Under the pieces are notes generated by a model that was not told where the DNA came from, searched no databases, and saw only the letters and a list, made by a program, of their open reading frames with translations. A stretch of 64,000 nt of DNA from Rhodeus uyekii (Eukaryota; Chordata; Actinopteri; Cypriniformes; Acheilognathidae): assembly GCA_037043235.1 (NCBI GenBank), contig JAWRVZ010000056.1:124001-188000 (forward strand). The letters are read 5' to 3'. Made by a program: the position numbers and the translations under genes. Shown here in pieces: positions 1 through 10,159 of the stretch; the stretch's first letter is position 1; the number at the start of each line of letters is the position of its first letter.

Positions 1-2099
1 CTAATTCTATTAGAATATCTACTTCGTATCAGCACAAAGACCTTAATCAAATCCTGGGAGTAAACACAAGTGACAGACTTAATTTATCTTAACTTATACC
101 CTAAGCTACTCCTTCAAAGCAATACAAAAGAACAGCACAATAAGTTGATTAATATTTAGTATAGAAATTGATGGGGAATAATGTTGCTGATTGTTGTTGA
201 CAACACACTCCCTGAACTTTTTCAAAAGCATAATTCATCAATAAGTCCTCACTGAATATCTTAATTGTGGTGGCGAAAAGGAAGATAGTGCTGGCAGGGA
301 CCTAATAGAGCTTGGATACATGGAGCACTTAAAAGTCAGGCAGTTCGCTGGTCACACATCTGTATAAGGTAATCCTGAAATAAAAAAAGCACTAAGAAAA
401 GTAAATTCCCAAGTTTTTAATCTGTAGTCTGACTTTTGATATTTTACATGATATTCATCTTCTTTAGTATGACTTTGAATTATTTGACATGATTTAATGT
501 AATGGAATATTTTTGAATGGTTAGAGAAAAAAAAATCCTCATAATTTTCTTAAATGCCCCTTAAAATCAATTCCAAGAAATCACAGCTCTGTAATAAAAT
601 TAAAAATGTTTTTTTACACCAGTAATGGGACAGTGCATTGTTATATCTAGGCCTGATCTCATACAGTTAGTATTTTATCAATTATGAGTTAAGCAAAAAT
701 ATGGAATTTATGTAAAGTAATATATTGATGTGAAGAGGTGCCAAAGGAACGCAGACAACAGAGTGGCATGGAGAATAGCCATACAGCCGATGCCATAGAA
801 CAGTCATTGTCGAATCGACCGACTGCAAGAGAGAGATAATATATTGATGAATTTACTGATTATAGCAGGTAAATTCAGCAGTCAAACCTTTCTGAATTTG
901 ACAAATGCAGTATTACTCACTGTTCATCTAAAAATCACACAAAAAAGACGTTGTGTTCTGTTCTATGTAATCTACATTTTTTTCTGATTAAGCCAGTAAG
1001 AATATTTTGAAATAAAAGCATGTTTGCATTTATTTCATGATCCAAGTTTATGTGTATTATTTTAAAGGTTTTTGATAATTCCCTTGAACTTACCATTGCT
1101 CTAAGTTTGTGCCAGATCTGTTTTCTTTCAGTTGTAGCGTCTGGACAATGGCTCAAAATAATGGATCAAACACCTCTATCTAGCTGTAATTTTTGAGTTA
1201 ACACAGAAGTAAGACTTTAAGTCTCAGTGATGTCGTTAAGTCTGATATCAAGTAGGTTTATGGCCCTTTAGATATTAAACATGATGTCTTGGGTCACACA
1301 CACGCACACAAACTGTAAACAACAACAGTAAACAAAACTGAGTAAGTCTATGGAACTCTAACTAATCCATACTGTATATGTATTCTTATGCATGCCATCA
1401 ATGTTGTAATCATTTTAGTTATATTTGATAATTAGTTCAGATGTTTAAATACGTATAAACTTGTGTGAAGAGAGACTCCTTTGCCTACATTTTTCTGCCC
1501 CATCATGTTTGGTATATTTATTCTTGTCTTTACATTCTTGAAAGGATGATGTATATTGTGTAATGCTAAAATGTCATATCATTTATATCACTCTGTTGCA
1601 CCAAAGTCTGTCCAATTCCGAGATCATAAAATATACAAATTAGTTGGGAACAGAAACAAAGGTAAATTTCCCGCTCTACACTTCCATCCCAGTGATTGGG
1701 CACATCAAAATGCATCTTTAAAAATACCTGACACTGGACGCGCTCTCTCTTCTCTTGTACTCTCAAGGGCTTAGGTTCTTGCGGGTCCGTCCCTTTCCAT
1801 GACGACCTTACCTTCAGAGCAAACCACATTTGATCTTGCCATCCAAATAAAGAACTCTCCAAACGCATGCATCGACGACTCAGCAACTAGACAAACCCAA
1901 TGCAAGTATCGATTATCGATGTCTTAATGTGTTTAAAGCTTATGCCCCTATTAAGGTGACATAAATAAGTCACTTAAATGTTTGATTTTTGCTTCATGCT
2001 TTGGTACCTTTTAGTACGAAAATGGAAAGATTCTTCTTAATACTCTAATTTGAATATTTTTAAACGCACACATTTTTGCGTGTCAGTCGTATCTCTGAT
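1..2099. other. No recognisable gene
   Basis: AT-rich non-coding DNA. The short reading frames here have no recognisable motifs and no supporting splice signals. I see no repeat family that I can name. Confidence 0.6.
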
Positions 2100-2119
2100 T
2101 ACTTCCTGGTTCCTCATGT

Positions 2120-2620
2120 GCTTTCCTAATGTTTCTCCACCTGTCTAGTCCATCAATCAGCTGAGCCTTTGTTACAATGACGAGCTTCGTGCTTCCCTCC
2201 ACTGGCCACCGGAGGGCACCATCACCCGAACACACACACATACACATACACTAAATATCCCAAAAACCCACATCTTGGACTGATTTCCATCCCAGCTGAC
2301 ATTCATCATCCCGGACTTTAAAGGACTCCATCTCACACACTCACAACGCAACGCCTTGATTTGCCGCGGTTATCATTTCTGAGCGGTTTCCCTGGATTAT
2401 TGTTATTCTGTTTTGACCCTGATAAGGAATGGAAAATTACAACTGTTTTAGGAGCCTTTAGCCTTGAAGATTAGAGATATAAATGCTGGAGCAGCCCTCC
2501 CTTCTTTGTCACACTCTGCAGGGCAGCTTCGGATGTCTGTATGACTGTTGATCCTTTCTTGCAAGAAAATAAACCTTTATAAAGACAATTTGGGAAATTT
2601 GTCTCTTATTCAGAATTGAT
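2120..2620 (+). mobile_element. LTR-like or other dispersed repeat segment
   Basis: The segment has the order of signals expected in a long terminal repeat: a TATA-like box (gatataaatgctgg, near 2478), a C/T-rich downstream stretch, and a polyadenylation-type signal (aataaacc, near 2569) followed by a T-rich end. The upstream part (2180-2330) is C/A-rich and resembles dispersed fish repeats I have seen before. No internal retroviral or gypsy coding region sits beside it, so if it is an LTR it is a solitary one. Its boundaries are uncertain, and a DNA-transposon origin is also possible. Confidence 0.3.
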
Positions 2621-2799
2621 AAAAGTTTTTGCCTAAAAGTGACGTTTTGCATGATATGTGATCTTTTTGGTATGTACTTAAAGTGTTTGCTTTGAGTTTT
2701 GACTATTAAAGTCCTTTTCAGTTATCCCGTTGCCTCCGTGCATTCCTCCTTCTCCACACAACTGTGTACCAAAACAATTTTGCAAACATTAGCTGAGCT

Positions 2800-4020
2800 C
2801 TAGAAATGGAGGCCTCAGGCCAACAATGCCCCATACTCAGGACATTCTGTAAGGAGGTTTACAGAGATCCTACCCCTCACAACTGTTGTCCTAGCAGTTG
2901 AGGCCAGGGGAGAGCCTAGCAACACCCACAGTGGCCAAGGAAGTTTGCATTAAGCCAAGCAAAAATTGAATCAAAAAGTAACGTAGCTCAAGGTGTGATG
3001 AGCGGCACACTGTTTTTAGAGCCAAATACTTGACTGGAAACTCTTCAATTGGCTTGACAGGAGCCAGGGATAGACCATGGAAAACCATGGCTAAATCTCA
3101 TCTCGGTATCCAATGGAGGAAAATGTGTTACCAGTAGATCTCTACCCAGAGGATTCCACCTAAAGGGATATGGTAAACAGCGATAACCAGCACATACACC
3201 TTTAAGGTGGATGGGGATAACCCTGGAGGGAATTGCTCTTGCAGGAACTCTAGTACTGTACCAACAGGGCAGTTAACTGGGTTCAACTGACGACCACTGC
3301 ATAAATAAGTAAAGAGTCTCCACTTTGCGGCATACAGTCTCCTCCCCTGGCAGGAGGACTGAAGTGGAGAATGATGTCAACAAACTCGTTTGAGAGACAA
3401 GAGTCTATAAGGTGGGCCCCCTCAGAGGCCAAAACCCACAACTTTTTTTAGCAGGGGTGCAGTATCGAGCCAGGGACAACAGGTCCCTCCTGATTGGAAT
3501 CTCCTAGGAAGAGCCGTTGAGGAGGGACACTACTTCTGAAAACTACACACTGCCTGGCAAATGCAGGGCGTTCATGGTGAGACAGACCCTGTCCCAGTAA
3601 AATCTCTTCAGAACTCCTGGGAGCAGAGTAATCACAGGGAATGTGTACAGACGTAGCCTCGGCCACATCTGAACCATAGCATATGGTCCCACAGTACCTG
3701 GATGTGTGAGGGAGAATCAAAGTTGACAGTGAGACGTCTTTTGATACACAAAACAATCCATTTGGGCCTGGCCAAATATCTTCCATATTTGCTCCACCAC
3801 CTCGTCAGGATGTCTGCTCCCTGATTTTAGGCACTGGGGATGTAAGATGTCCTGAGTGAGAGCAGCTTCCCCTGGAACCAAAGGAGTATTTGGTGTACCA
3901 AGGCCATCATTGCACACTACCCCCTGTGGGAAAGAAAAGGCACCGTTGGGAGTTTTCAGATAAAAACAAGAAACAAGGAAGACACAACAACCCCAACGTA
4001 AATATCTGCAAAACAACCGG
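2800..4020 (-). pseudogene. Degenerate DIRS-type (tyrosine recombinase) retroelement remnant
   Basis: Read on the minus strand in several frames, this stretch keeps the linear order of a fish DIRS-type polyprotein. The end of the RT/RNase H region is visible near 3720-3800 (VEQIWKIFGQAQMDCF, resembling the usual 'IW..FG.A.vDlFAs' motif). A segment like 'PIPLRKDLLS' follows near 3455-3510 (EIPIRRDLLSLARYC). Next come the N-terminal part of the tyrosine recombinase near 3120-3210 (FRWNPLGRDLLVTHF) and the region leading into its catalytic domain near 3012-3075 (PIEEFPVKYLALKTV). Family assignment is from remembered motif patterns. Frameshifts and stops separate every block, so it is a dead copy. 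The catalytic R-H-R-Y residues cannot be traced. It lies tail-to-tail beside the LINE remnant that follows. Confidence 0.6.
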
Positions 4021-4479
4021 TTTAGTAGTAGTAAAAAACATTGATAAGATACTTACAAGACTTCCTATGCATCACAAACAGAGCAGAGACCACCACCAGC
4101 GACCAACTTATCACTCCTGAGGAGTCAACCAAGGATCAGAGAGAACAGTGACCCTTTGAGAACAGAACAGACCCCCATTCACACTGTTACGTTACTGACA
4201 TGAGGGAGAAGTTAGAGTTAGAAGGAGAATTGGCACAAGGAGATGATCTTATCCTTGCAAACAGTTCAGAAAACAGAACAGACCAGCACACAGCCAAGCA
4301 CAGAGAAAGGGAAAGCCTCAGGAGAGAGCCATCTACACTGCAGACTGAGGAGCTCTAGCAGGAGACAGAGACAACCCTCACCCTGATCACAGCTCCCAAA
4401 CAACGGAGATTCAGTACAGCCAGATCTCTCCAGTCAGAACCTTTCTCAATCCCACAACCAGCCTCACACTCAGTCGACC

Positions 4480-5265
4480 CCTCCTCACCAACAGAAGGAA
4501 CACTAAAACTGGAAATTGCTATTTTAATTTATTCAAATGGGAAATTTATCGATGAAAATTATTTATTTCCAAACACAGAGTGGCAAAACTGTGGTGTTTG
4601 AAAACTTGATAAATGTGGACAAAATGGGATCCCCGAGACATTTAATAATCCACACTGGCACAAATTATCACAAATGACCCCAAAAGGAGAGAGTGGCTAC
4701 ATCACTACAAACAATAATTGAAAAGGCCTCAACAACCTTCCCAAATGCCAAAATCACCATCTCCATACTGTTGCCTCAAAAAGACTTCCACCCTGACACT
4801 ATCCAGCGGGTAAATGCCAACCTCTGCCGTGCCTGTGCACTTAAGCCCAACATCACCCTACCCTGGATCTCACATGCCTCTACACCCACGTCCATCTGTA
4901 TAAAACAGCTAAGACAACAGACAGCATCACTCTCAAATACTGAGAATATCTCAGACAGCACCTGAACATCTTCTCCCAGTCATAACTCCCAAATGAGTTA
5001 GCGAGGGCTCTAGATCAGTCTGCAGCATCTGGACTTACTCTGATGGACACTGAAATCAAATGCCTTTTGTTTGTTGATGATCTGGTGCTGCTGTCTCCCA
5101 CTAGAGAAAGTCTACAGCAGCATCTAGACCTCCTGCACAACTTCTGTCAGTCATGGGCCCTGTTTATTAACCCTCAAAAGACAAAAATCATAATATTTGA
5201 AAAAGACCCAGCCAGCAAGACCAACATCATAGTTTTAAATGACTGGATTTTTCTGTATACAACCC
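4480..5265 (+). pseudogene. Decayed LINE: SGNH-esterase-like domain joined to reverse transcriptase fragment
   Basis: Two pieces of a non-LTR retrotransposon lie in the same orientation. The first (about 4520-4900) resembles the SGNH-type hydrolase domain found in ORF1 or N-terminal regions of many fish CR1/L2-like LINEs. It has a block I-like SNGKFIDENYLFP, a block III-like LIIHTGTN, then ATSLQTIIEKASTTFPNAKI and LPQKDFHPDTIQRVNANLCR. The second (about 4990-5260) is the RT palm, with LLFVDDLVLLSP carrying an FVDD version of the catalytic YxDD box, followed by LQQHLDLLHNFCQSWAL. The endonuclease and the N-terminal RT that should lie between them are absent, so an internal deletion joined them. 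The block I nucleophile context is altered and frames shift, so it is not functional. Confidence 0.6.
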
Positions 5266-5830
5266 ATGGGCCACACCAGATTTTACAAACCCGCAAGGGG
5301 AGTGCGGGTTGTATAAGGATGCGGGCTATAACACACATTTTTATTTACACATAATAATAATATTTCAATATATTTGTTATGTCCCTAAGGACATACATTT
5401 TTTTATATTTTTTTGCAGTATTTTCTTTCTGTTTTTCTTTCTTGCAAGGGTTGTTGTCTTGGCCCTTGTACTAGCACTCTGACATGTGGTGCTGATCGGC
5501 TGTCTGACCTGTCAATCATGCAAAAAGAAGTAATTGGCTGTGCTGCCATGAGGGTGTGCTTTTCTCTTCTCATCTAATGATCAACACCTGTAGAATACGC
5601 TTCTTAAGGGACGTGCTGCTGCACAGTGGCAGAGACTGATTTTTCTTTTTCTTCTGATTCTGACATGTGGTTGTTTTCTTATTGTTTGAATTTTGCGCAC
5701 AAGCACTGTGTACTGAGCCTGAACAGTTATGGATAATTGACATCATGCGAGCAACATTCAAAATTTGAAATGTGAACTTACACAAGAAGTTCATAAATCT
5801 TAGGATTTATCAAAATTAGGATTATATCCA
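5266..5830. other. Interruption inside the LINE remnant
   Basis: No LINE-like coding can be followed between the RT fragment and the C-terminal fragment downstream. The segment begins near a short perfect hairpin (aacccgca / tgcgggtt, 5288-5310, 7-nt loop) and is otherwise T-rich. It could be an inserted element or simply decayed sequence. I cannot name a family. Confidence 0.35.
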
Positions 5831-6505
5831 CTTATAATCACAATTCAAACAAGGGCCAATAAATTCCATGCCCACCTAAAAAAATTGTGATAAACAGACC
5901 CTCCATCACAAAGCCCTGAATTACCAAGAGCTGATGGCTGAAAGAAACACCCTCAGCCAGTTGGTCTTAGATCTGACCTCATAATCCAAAACATGCCTGA
6001 CTGAGAGTGAAACGCACAAAAAGAAAAATACCAAAAACATTGGACAGACACAACAGCCCAACAAAGTATATTGAAATGCTATTTGGCCTTAAACATAGAA
6101 TATAAATTAGCAAAATAAAATTAAGAAAAGTGCTGAGCATGTACAGAGTCATCATCGTCTTGCCATAGAGACAAGCAGACACAGACAAACCTGACAGCCA
6201 AAAGAAGACCGGCTGAAGAAACGACATTGCACTTTCTGAAATCCTGCCCTAATTATACACAAATTAGGGACACCTTCTATTCACATTTCACAACCCACCA
6301 CAAAGACTTCCATAAGAAATTCAATATGAAGAAACTCCCATTCCTGCTAGGAGAAAGCATCAAGAGCTCAATCCTGGCTACCAGATATGTGAGGTCCTGT
6401 CACAATAAAAAAAAAAGCCTCCAGTGGGACAGAACAAACATTTACCCTTTCTGCTCATCAGTTTTATACACAACTAAAAAGAGGTGGGAGGTTCACAAAT
6501 AACTC
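5831..6505 (+). pseudogene. C-terminal fragment of the same LINE
   Basis: The frame at 6227-6502 reads HFLKSCPNYTQIRDTF and KLPFLLGESIKSSILATRYV. This resembles the C-terminal Cys/His-containing tail of fish non-LTR ORF2 proteins (the 'HFLl.CP.Y...R' pattern followed by 'llGe'). The stretch from 5831 is likely the region just before it, but it is broken by stops. Same strand and order as the RT fragment upstream, so most simply the same insertion. Confidence 0.5.
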
Positions 6506-7335
6506 GTTCAACTCATTTTTTTTTGTGTGGATTTGATCATTTTGAAGCTCCTGGAGACTGGGATTGACTCTATTCTACTTATATAAAATATGTACCATTA
6601 TATTCAAAATCTATACCAAACCTTGTAATGTTCATGTATGGATCTAACCCATCTTGGAAAACTAGTCTGTTATTTTTCAAAGACTTTGTTACAGTTGATT
6701 ATACATTCCAATAAATGCTGTGTACCAGCAGAAACCCTCTGGAACAGTAGTCTTCAATTTTCAAAATACTTCAATAACATACACAATAACATGTTTGTGA
6801 CATTAAAGTGTTATTGTTCAACTGAAAATTATGTTATTTACCTTCATGTCATCCTGAACCCATGTGCTATTATTTTTGTTTTTCATGAATCGCAAAAGGA
6901 GATTTTTCGGTTTTAGAACAGCACATTCTCAAGTGTTTTGTTTTCATCGCCATTGATATCTAATGTGAAGTAAAATATTTTCCAGTGATGCCAGACATTT
7001 TGAAGGACTTTTTACATCCATTAAGTTCACAACAAAATTTCAAAAATTGTCCAAAATTTGCTTCTGTTTGGACTTTATAGGTTTTTCATATTTCCCCATA
7101 AGGTTTTGGGTTGGTGAGGTCTTTTAAACATGCTTGAAATAAGTGTCTTATGCTCACCTTGCATTTATTTGATTGTAAGACAAGTGCAACAGTAATATTG
7201 TCAAATATTATTAAAATCTAAAATAACAGGTTTCTATTTTAATAGATTTTAAAGAATAGAAAGATCAAAAGAATAGCAACATTGTAACATTATAAATCTT
7301 TACTGTCTCTTTATATCAATTTAATAGATCCATAC
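6506..7335. other. No recognisable gene
   Basis: AT-rich sequence with no supported coding and no repeat I can name. Confidence 0.5.
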
Positions 7336-7339
7336 TGGT

Positions 7340-7945
7340 TTCAGTCTCCTGGTGTAACAGCGGGGACTCACAGGCAGGGATCCAAACGCAATGTCTTTAT
7401 TAAGAGTGGTCATAAACAGGCAGGAATCACAAAGGCGGGCAGACAGGATCAGAAACGTGGTACAGGCGATGGTCAAGGCAGGCAGCTATCAATCATAAAC
7501 GTAAATCCAGGCAAAGGTCAGGGCAGGCAGAACAGGATCAGAACACGGGTAAACAAGGCACAGGTCGGGGCAGGCAGAACAGGATCAAAAAACAGGCAGA
7601 CAGGCAAAAACAGGCAGACAGGCAAAAACAGGCAGACAGGCAAAAACAGGCAGACAGGCAAAAACAGCAACAGGCAAACAGGACACGCATAAACGCTCAG
7701 AAATGATAGCTAGGGCTAAATCAAGACTTCGCAGTTGTGAAGGGGTGAAGCAGTCTTTTATAGTTCATGTGATTGGTAACAGGTGGCATGAGCAAACAGA
7801 CATGATAGAGTCCAGCTGTGTATGTGTAATCAGTGCAGTGTGATGGATGCTGGGAAATGTAGTGTGTAGTGAAGTGTCAGTATAAGTGAGTGAGCTCCTT
7901 CTGGTGGCCATGGAGGGGAGCGCAGAGCTCATAATCATAACACCT
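7340..7945 (-). mobile_element. Unclassified dispersed fish repeat with internal minisatellite
   Basis: A G/A-rich block with the look of a common non-autonomous fish repeat. It starts near ggtgtaacagcggggactc and ends near ataacacctgg, giving very short matching termini (GGTGTnA). It contains many caggcag/acaggatcag variants and the near-terminal reverse complement of a polyadenylation-like stretch (tctttattaa, 7394). The short matching ends suggest a DNA transposon derivative, but I see no transposase and cannot place it in a superfamily. Four perfect 18-bp tandem units lie inside it. Confidence 0.4.
7593..7664 (+). repeat. 18-bp minisatellite, four perfect copies
   Basis: The unit caggcagacaggcaaaaa is repeated head to tail four times without a mismatch. 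Degenerate copies continue on both sides (caggcagaac before, cagcaacaggcaaacagg after). It lies inside the unclassified repeat and was probably amplified locally by slippage. Confidence 0.9.
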
Positions 7946-8166
7946 GGACAACAACCTGCCAATGCTAGAACAAGACAATTGATTTGTCCTGTTATTAGTA
8001 CTAATCCAAATATAGATAGCTGCTTTCTAAGGTACTATCACAATGTCATTAGTGAGATTGAATGTTCTATATATCTACATCATGATTTTAGAATGTCAGA
8101 ATAGAATAGCATGTGCTGTGTACCTTTTCAGAAAAATGTTCAGTGCTCACTATATATACTGTGTAT

Positions 8167-8203
<37 letters not shown>

Positions 8204-8480
8204 ATTTCAATATATTTCACAGACCCCACAATTTAACCCAAACAATATTTTATAACAAACCATACACAAATCATCAAGTAATAATTATAATAATTTATAT
8301 TGTAAGAAATAACCATCAGTAACCATTGTATGAAATAAATTCCCAATTGTGAGATATAAAGTAATGTATCACAAATATATTTTAAAGAATTTAAAAACAT
8401 TTACTGATGCCAGACTTTCAGAAAATAGTGTATGTAAGATGAGGTACATGACAGCTGAAATAGTATACATTTCTGCCATG
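7946..8480. other. No recognisable gene; one (TA)n tract
   Basis: Non-coding, AT-rich. A (TA)n microsatellite occupies 8170-8198. Confidence 0.5.
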
Positions 8481-8488
8481 TTTTCCAG

Positions 8489-8602
8489 GAGACCTCAGTG
8501 GAAGGAGAGCTATGGATCTAGCTACGGTGGGCTTCTACTTTCTAAGCGCTGGCTACGAGATTCCATCTGAACTGCACATCCTCTCTGGCCAGTGTTTGTT
8601 GA
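8489..8602 (+). other. Exon-like segment, unknown product
   Basis: An open stretch preceded by a plausible acceptor (ttttccag, ending 8488) and followed by a plausible donor (gag|gtacgg). In one frame it reads without stops, including RRAMDLATVGFYFLSAGYEI. A second open stretch follows at about 8645-8735 (TDAVEKSSLWLKLNRAGGF). I do not recognise either protein. It could be a real exon of an unidentified gene or part of a repeat, since the DNA has a vaguely familiar dispersed-repeat look. Confidence 0.2.
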
Positions 8603-8739
8603 GGTACGGTCAACATTGCATGGAAGATTATAGTATGTGACAGGAACAGATGCTGTAGAGAAGAGCAGCCTGTGGCTGAAGCTGAACAGAGCAGGAGGAT
8701 TTACTGGAAACCCTCAAACAACCATCAAGCTGTATCCTT

Positions 8740-9470
8740 TCACACACACATGAAGCATTTGTGTTGTATGGGGACATTCCAAATATAACTTATTTTATTC
8801 TGTCCATATTCTATCCTGTAATCCTACCCCTGAACCTGCCCAACACAGAAAACTTTCTGCATTTTTACATTTTCACTTAGAATGATTTATACTTTTTTTA
8901 TTTTTAAACTTTTTTTTACCAAAATGTCAAAATTTAGATTTTGTCATCGTTGTGGGTATATTTTGTCCCCATAATATAGGGTTGTTTCGATCAGGTTCAC
9001 ATGCAGTAAGTGTAGCAGGGGTATAATATGAAGGTCCCTGGTTTGTTTGGTTTTATGGATTAGTTAAACTAAAAGTGACTTTGAATTTCTGAAAAGATTC
9101 ATTAAATGATAGATGTTGCTATAAAATCTAATTTGATAAGCTACATCAGTGTATCTATATTAAAATCAAGCTGAAATGGTGTTTGAAAATGATTTTATTT
9201 TCATAAGGTGACGTAATTCAGTGAAACCGTATATTCATTGGAAGATTTGTTTTGGATGGAACTGAAAAATTAGAAGACTTGGACTCATTTCAGGGTTGAA
9301 GTTAATTATTATATTTTTATGAAAGATTGTGGACATTTTACAAAAGAGAGGAGTTTTTCTTTTCTTTGGAATTACATGGACACATGAATCATTCAGAGTA
9401 GGAATACCAAGACACGTGTATTAACCATTAATTGCATGAATGTTTCACCTTGATGAAGTCTCGTGAAGCA
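8740..9470. other. No recognisable gene
   Basis: AT-rich, no supported coding and no nameable repeat. Confidence 0.5.
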
Positions 9471-9479
9471 CTATGTAAA

Positions 9480-10157
9480 CAATCGAACGATCGACCGTGT
9501 GTGAGTGATAGGCGCAAGTCAGTGACGTCACGAATCAGGGTGATTAAGGTGTGCCGGAAATGGAGACGGTAGCTTAGAGGAGTGTCTGGCGCCAGCCCAG
9601 AAGGTGCGAGGAGCTGAGGCCAAAGAAGCAGCGTCGCATTCCCACTTCAGGGAACTATGGTTACATACGTAACCTGAGACATTCCCGGAGCGAAGTTGAG
9701 GTCGAGCTGATTAAACCTCACAAAAGTGTGTAGGGAGGACCAGCCTGCCGCATCAAAGACATCAGACAGGAAGAAACCTGAAAAGAGCCTTAGAGGAGTA
9801 AAAGTAAAAAAAATACGTAAGCTAAGTTTAGTTAACTTAATTTATGTTTACGCAAGTTATGTAGTGTTCGTTTAAGGTACGATACGGAATGAAGTGTCGA
9901 CGTACCAGACACCGCACCTGCCGCTACTTTTATTGGATATCACACAAATCCTTATACTGTATATATGTATTATAATTATTTGTGAGTGTGTACGTGTCTA
10001 TAACAATAAAACATGTTTTCTTCCATTGTTAAGGATCTGGAACAAATGAATTTGTTTTCTATTATTTGTTATGGGAAAACATGATTATTGATACAAGCAA
10101 TTCGAGTTACGAGCTCCGCCCTGGAACGGATTATGCTCGTATCTCGAGGTATTACTG
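9480..10157 (+). mobile_element. Pogo/Tigger-like DNA transposon remnant, right terminus present
   Basis: The right end is clear: a terminus reading, in reverse complement, cagtaatacctcgagatacg, followed by TA at 10158-10159, which is the signature of a pogo/Tigger-type end and target. A polyadenylation-type caataaaac lies at about 10003-10011. No matching left terminus is found, so the copy is truncated on that side, and the stretch before 9800 is only tentatively included. A near-palindromic motif (ggttacatacgtaacc, 9659-9674) of a kind often dispersed in fish genomes lies inside and may belong to a separate repeat. No transposase coding survives. Confidence 0.4.
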
Positions 10158-10159
10158 TA

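Noticed and set aside
3890..4120. 76-codon plus-strand frame
   Set aside because: Overlaps the DIRS-type remnant in antisense and shows no motif.
7593..7664. Possible CRISPR-like array
   Set aside because: Units are directly adjacent with no spacers, in a eukaryotic repeat; a minisatellite.
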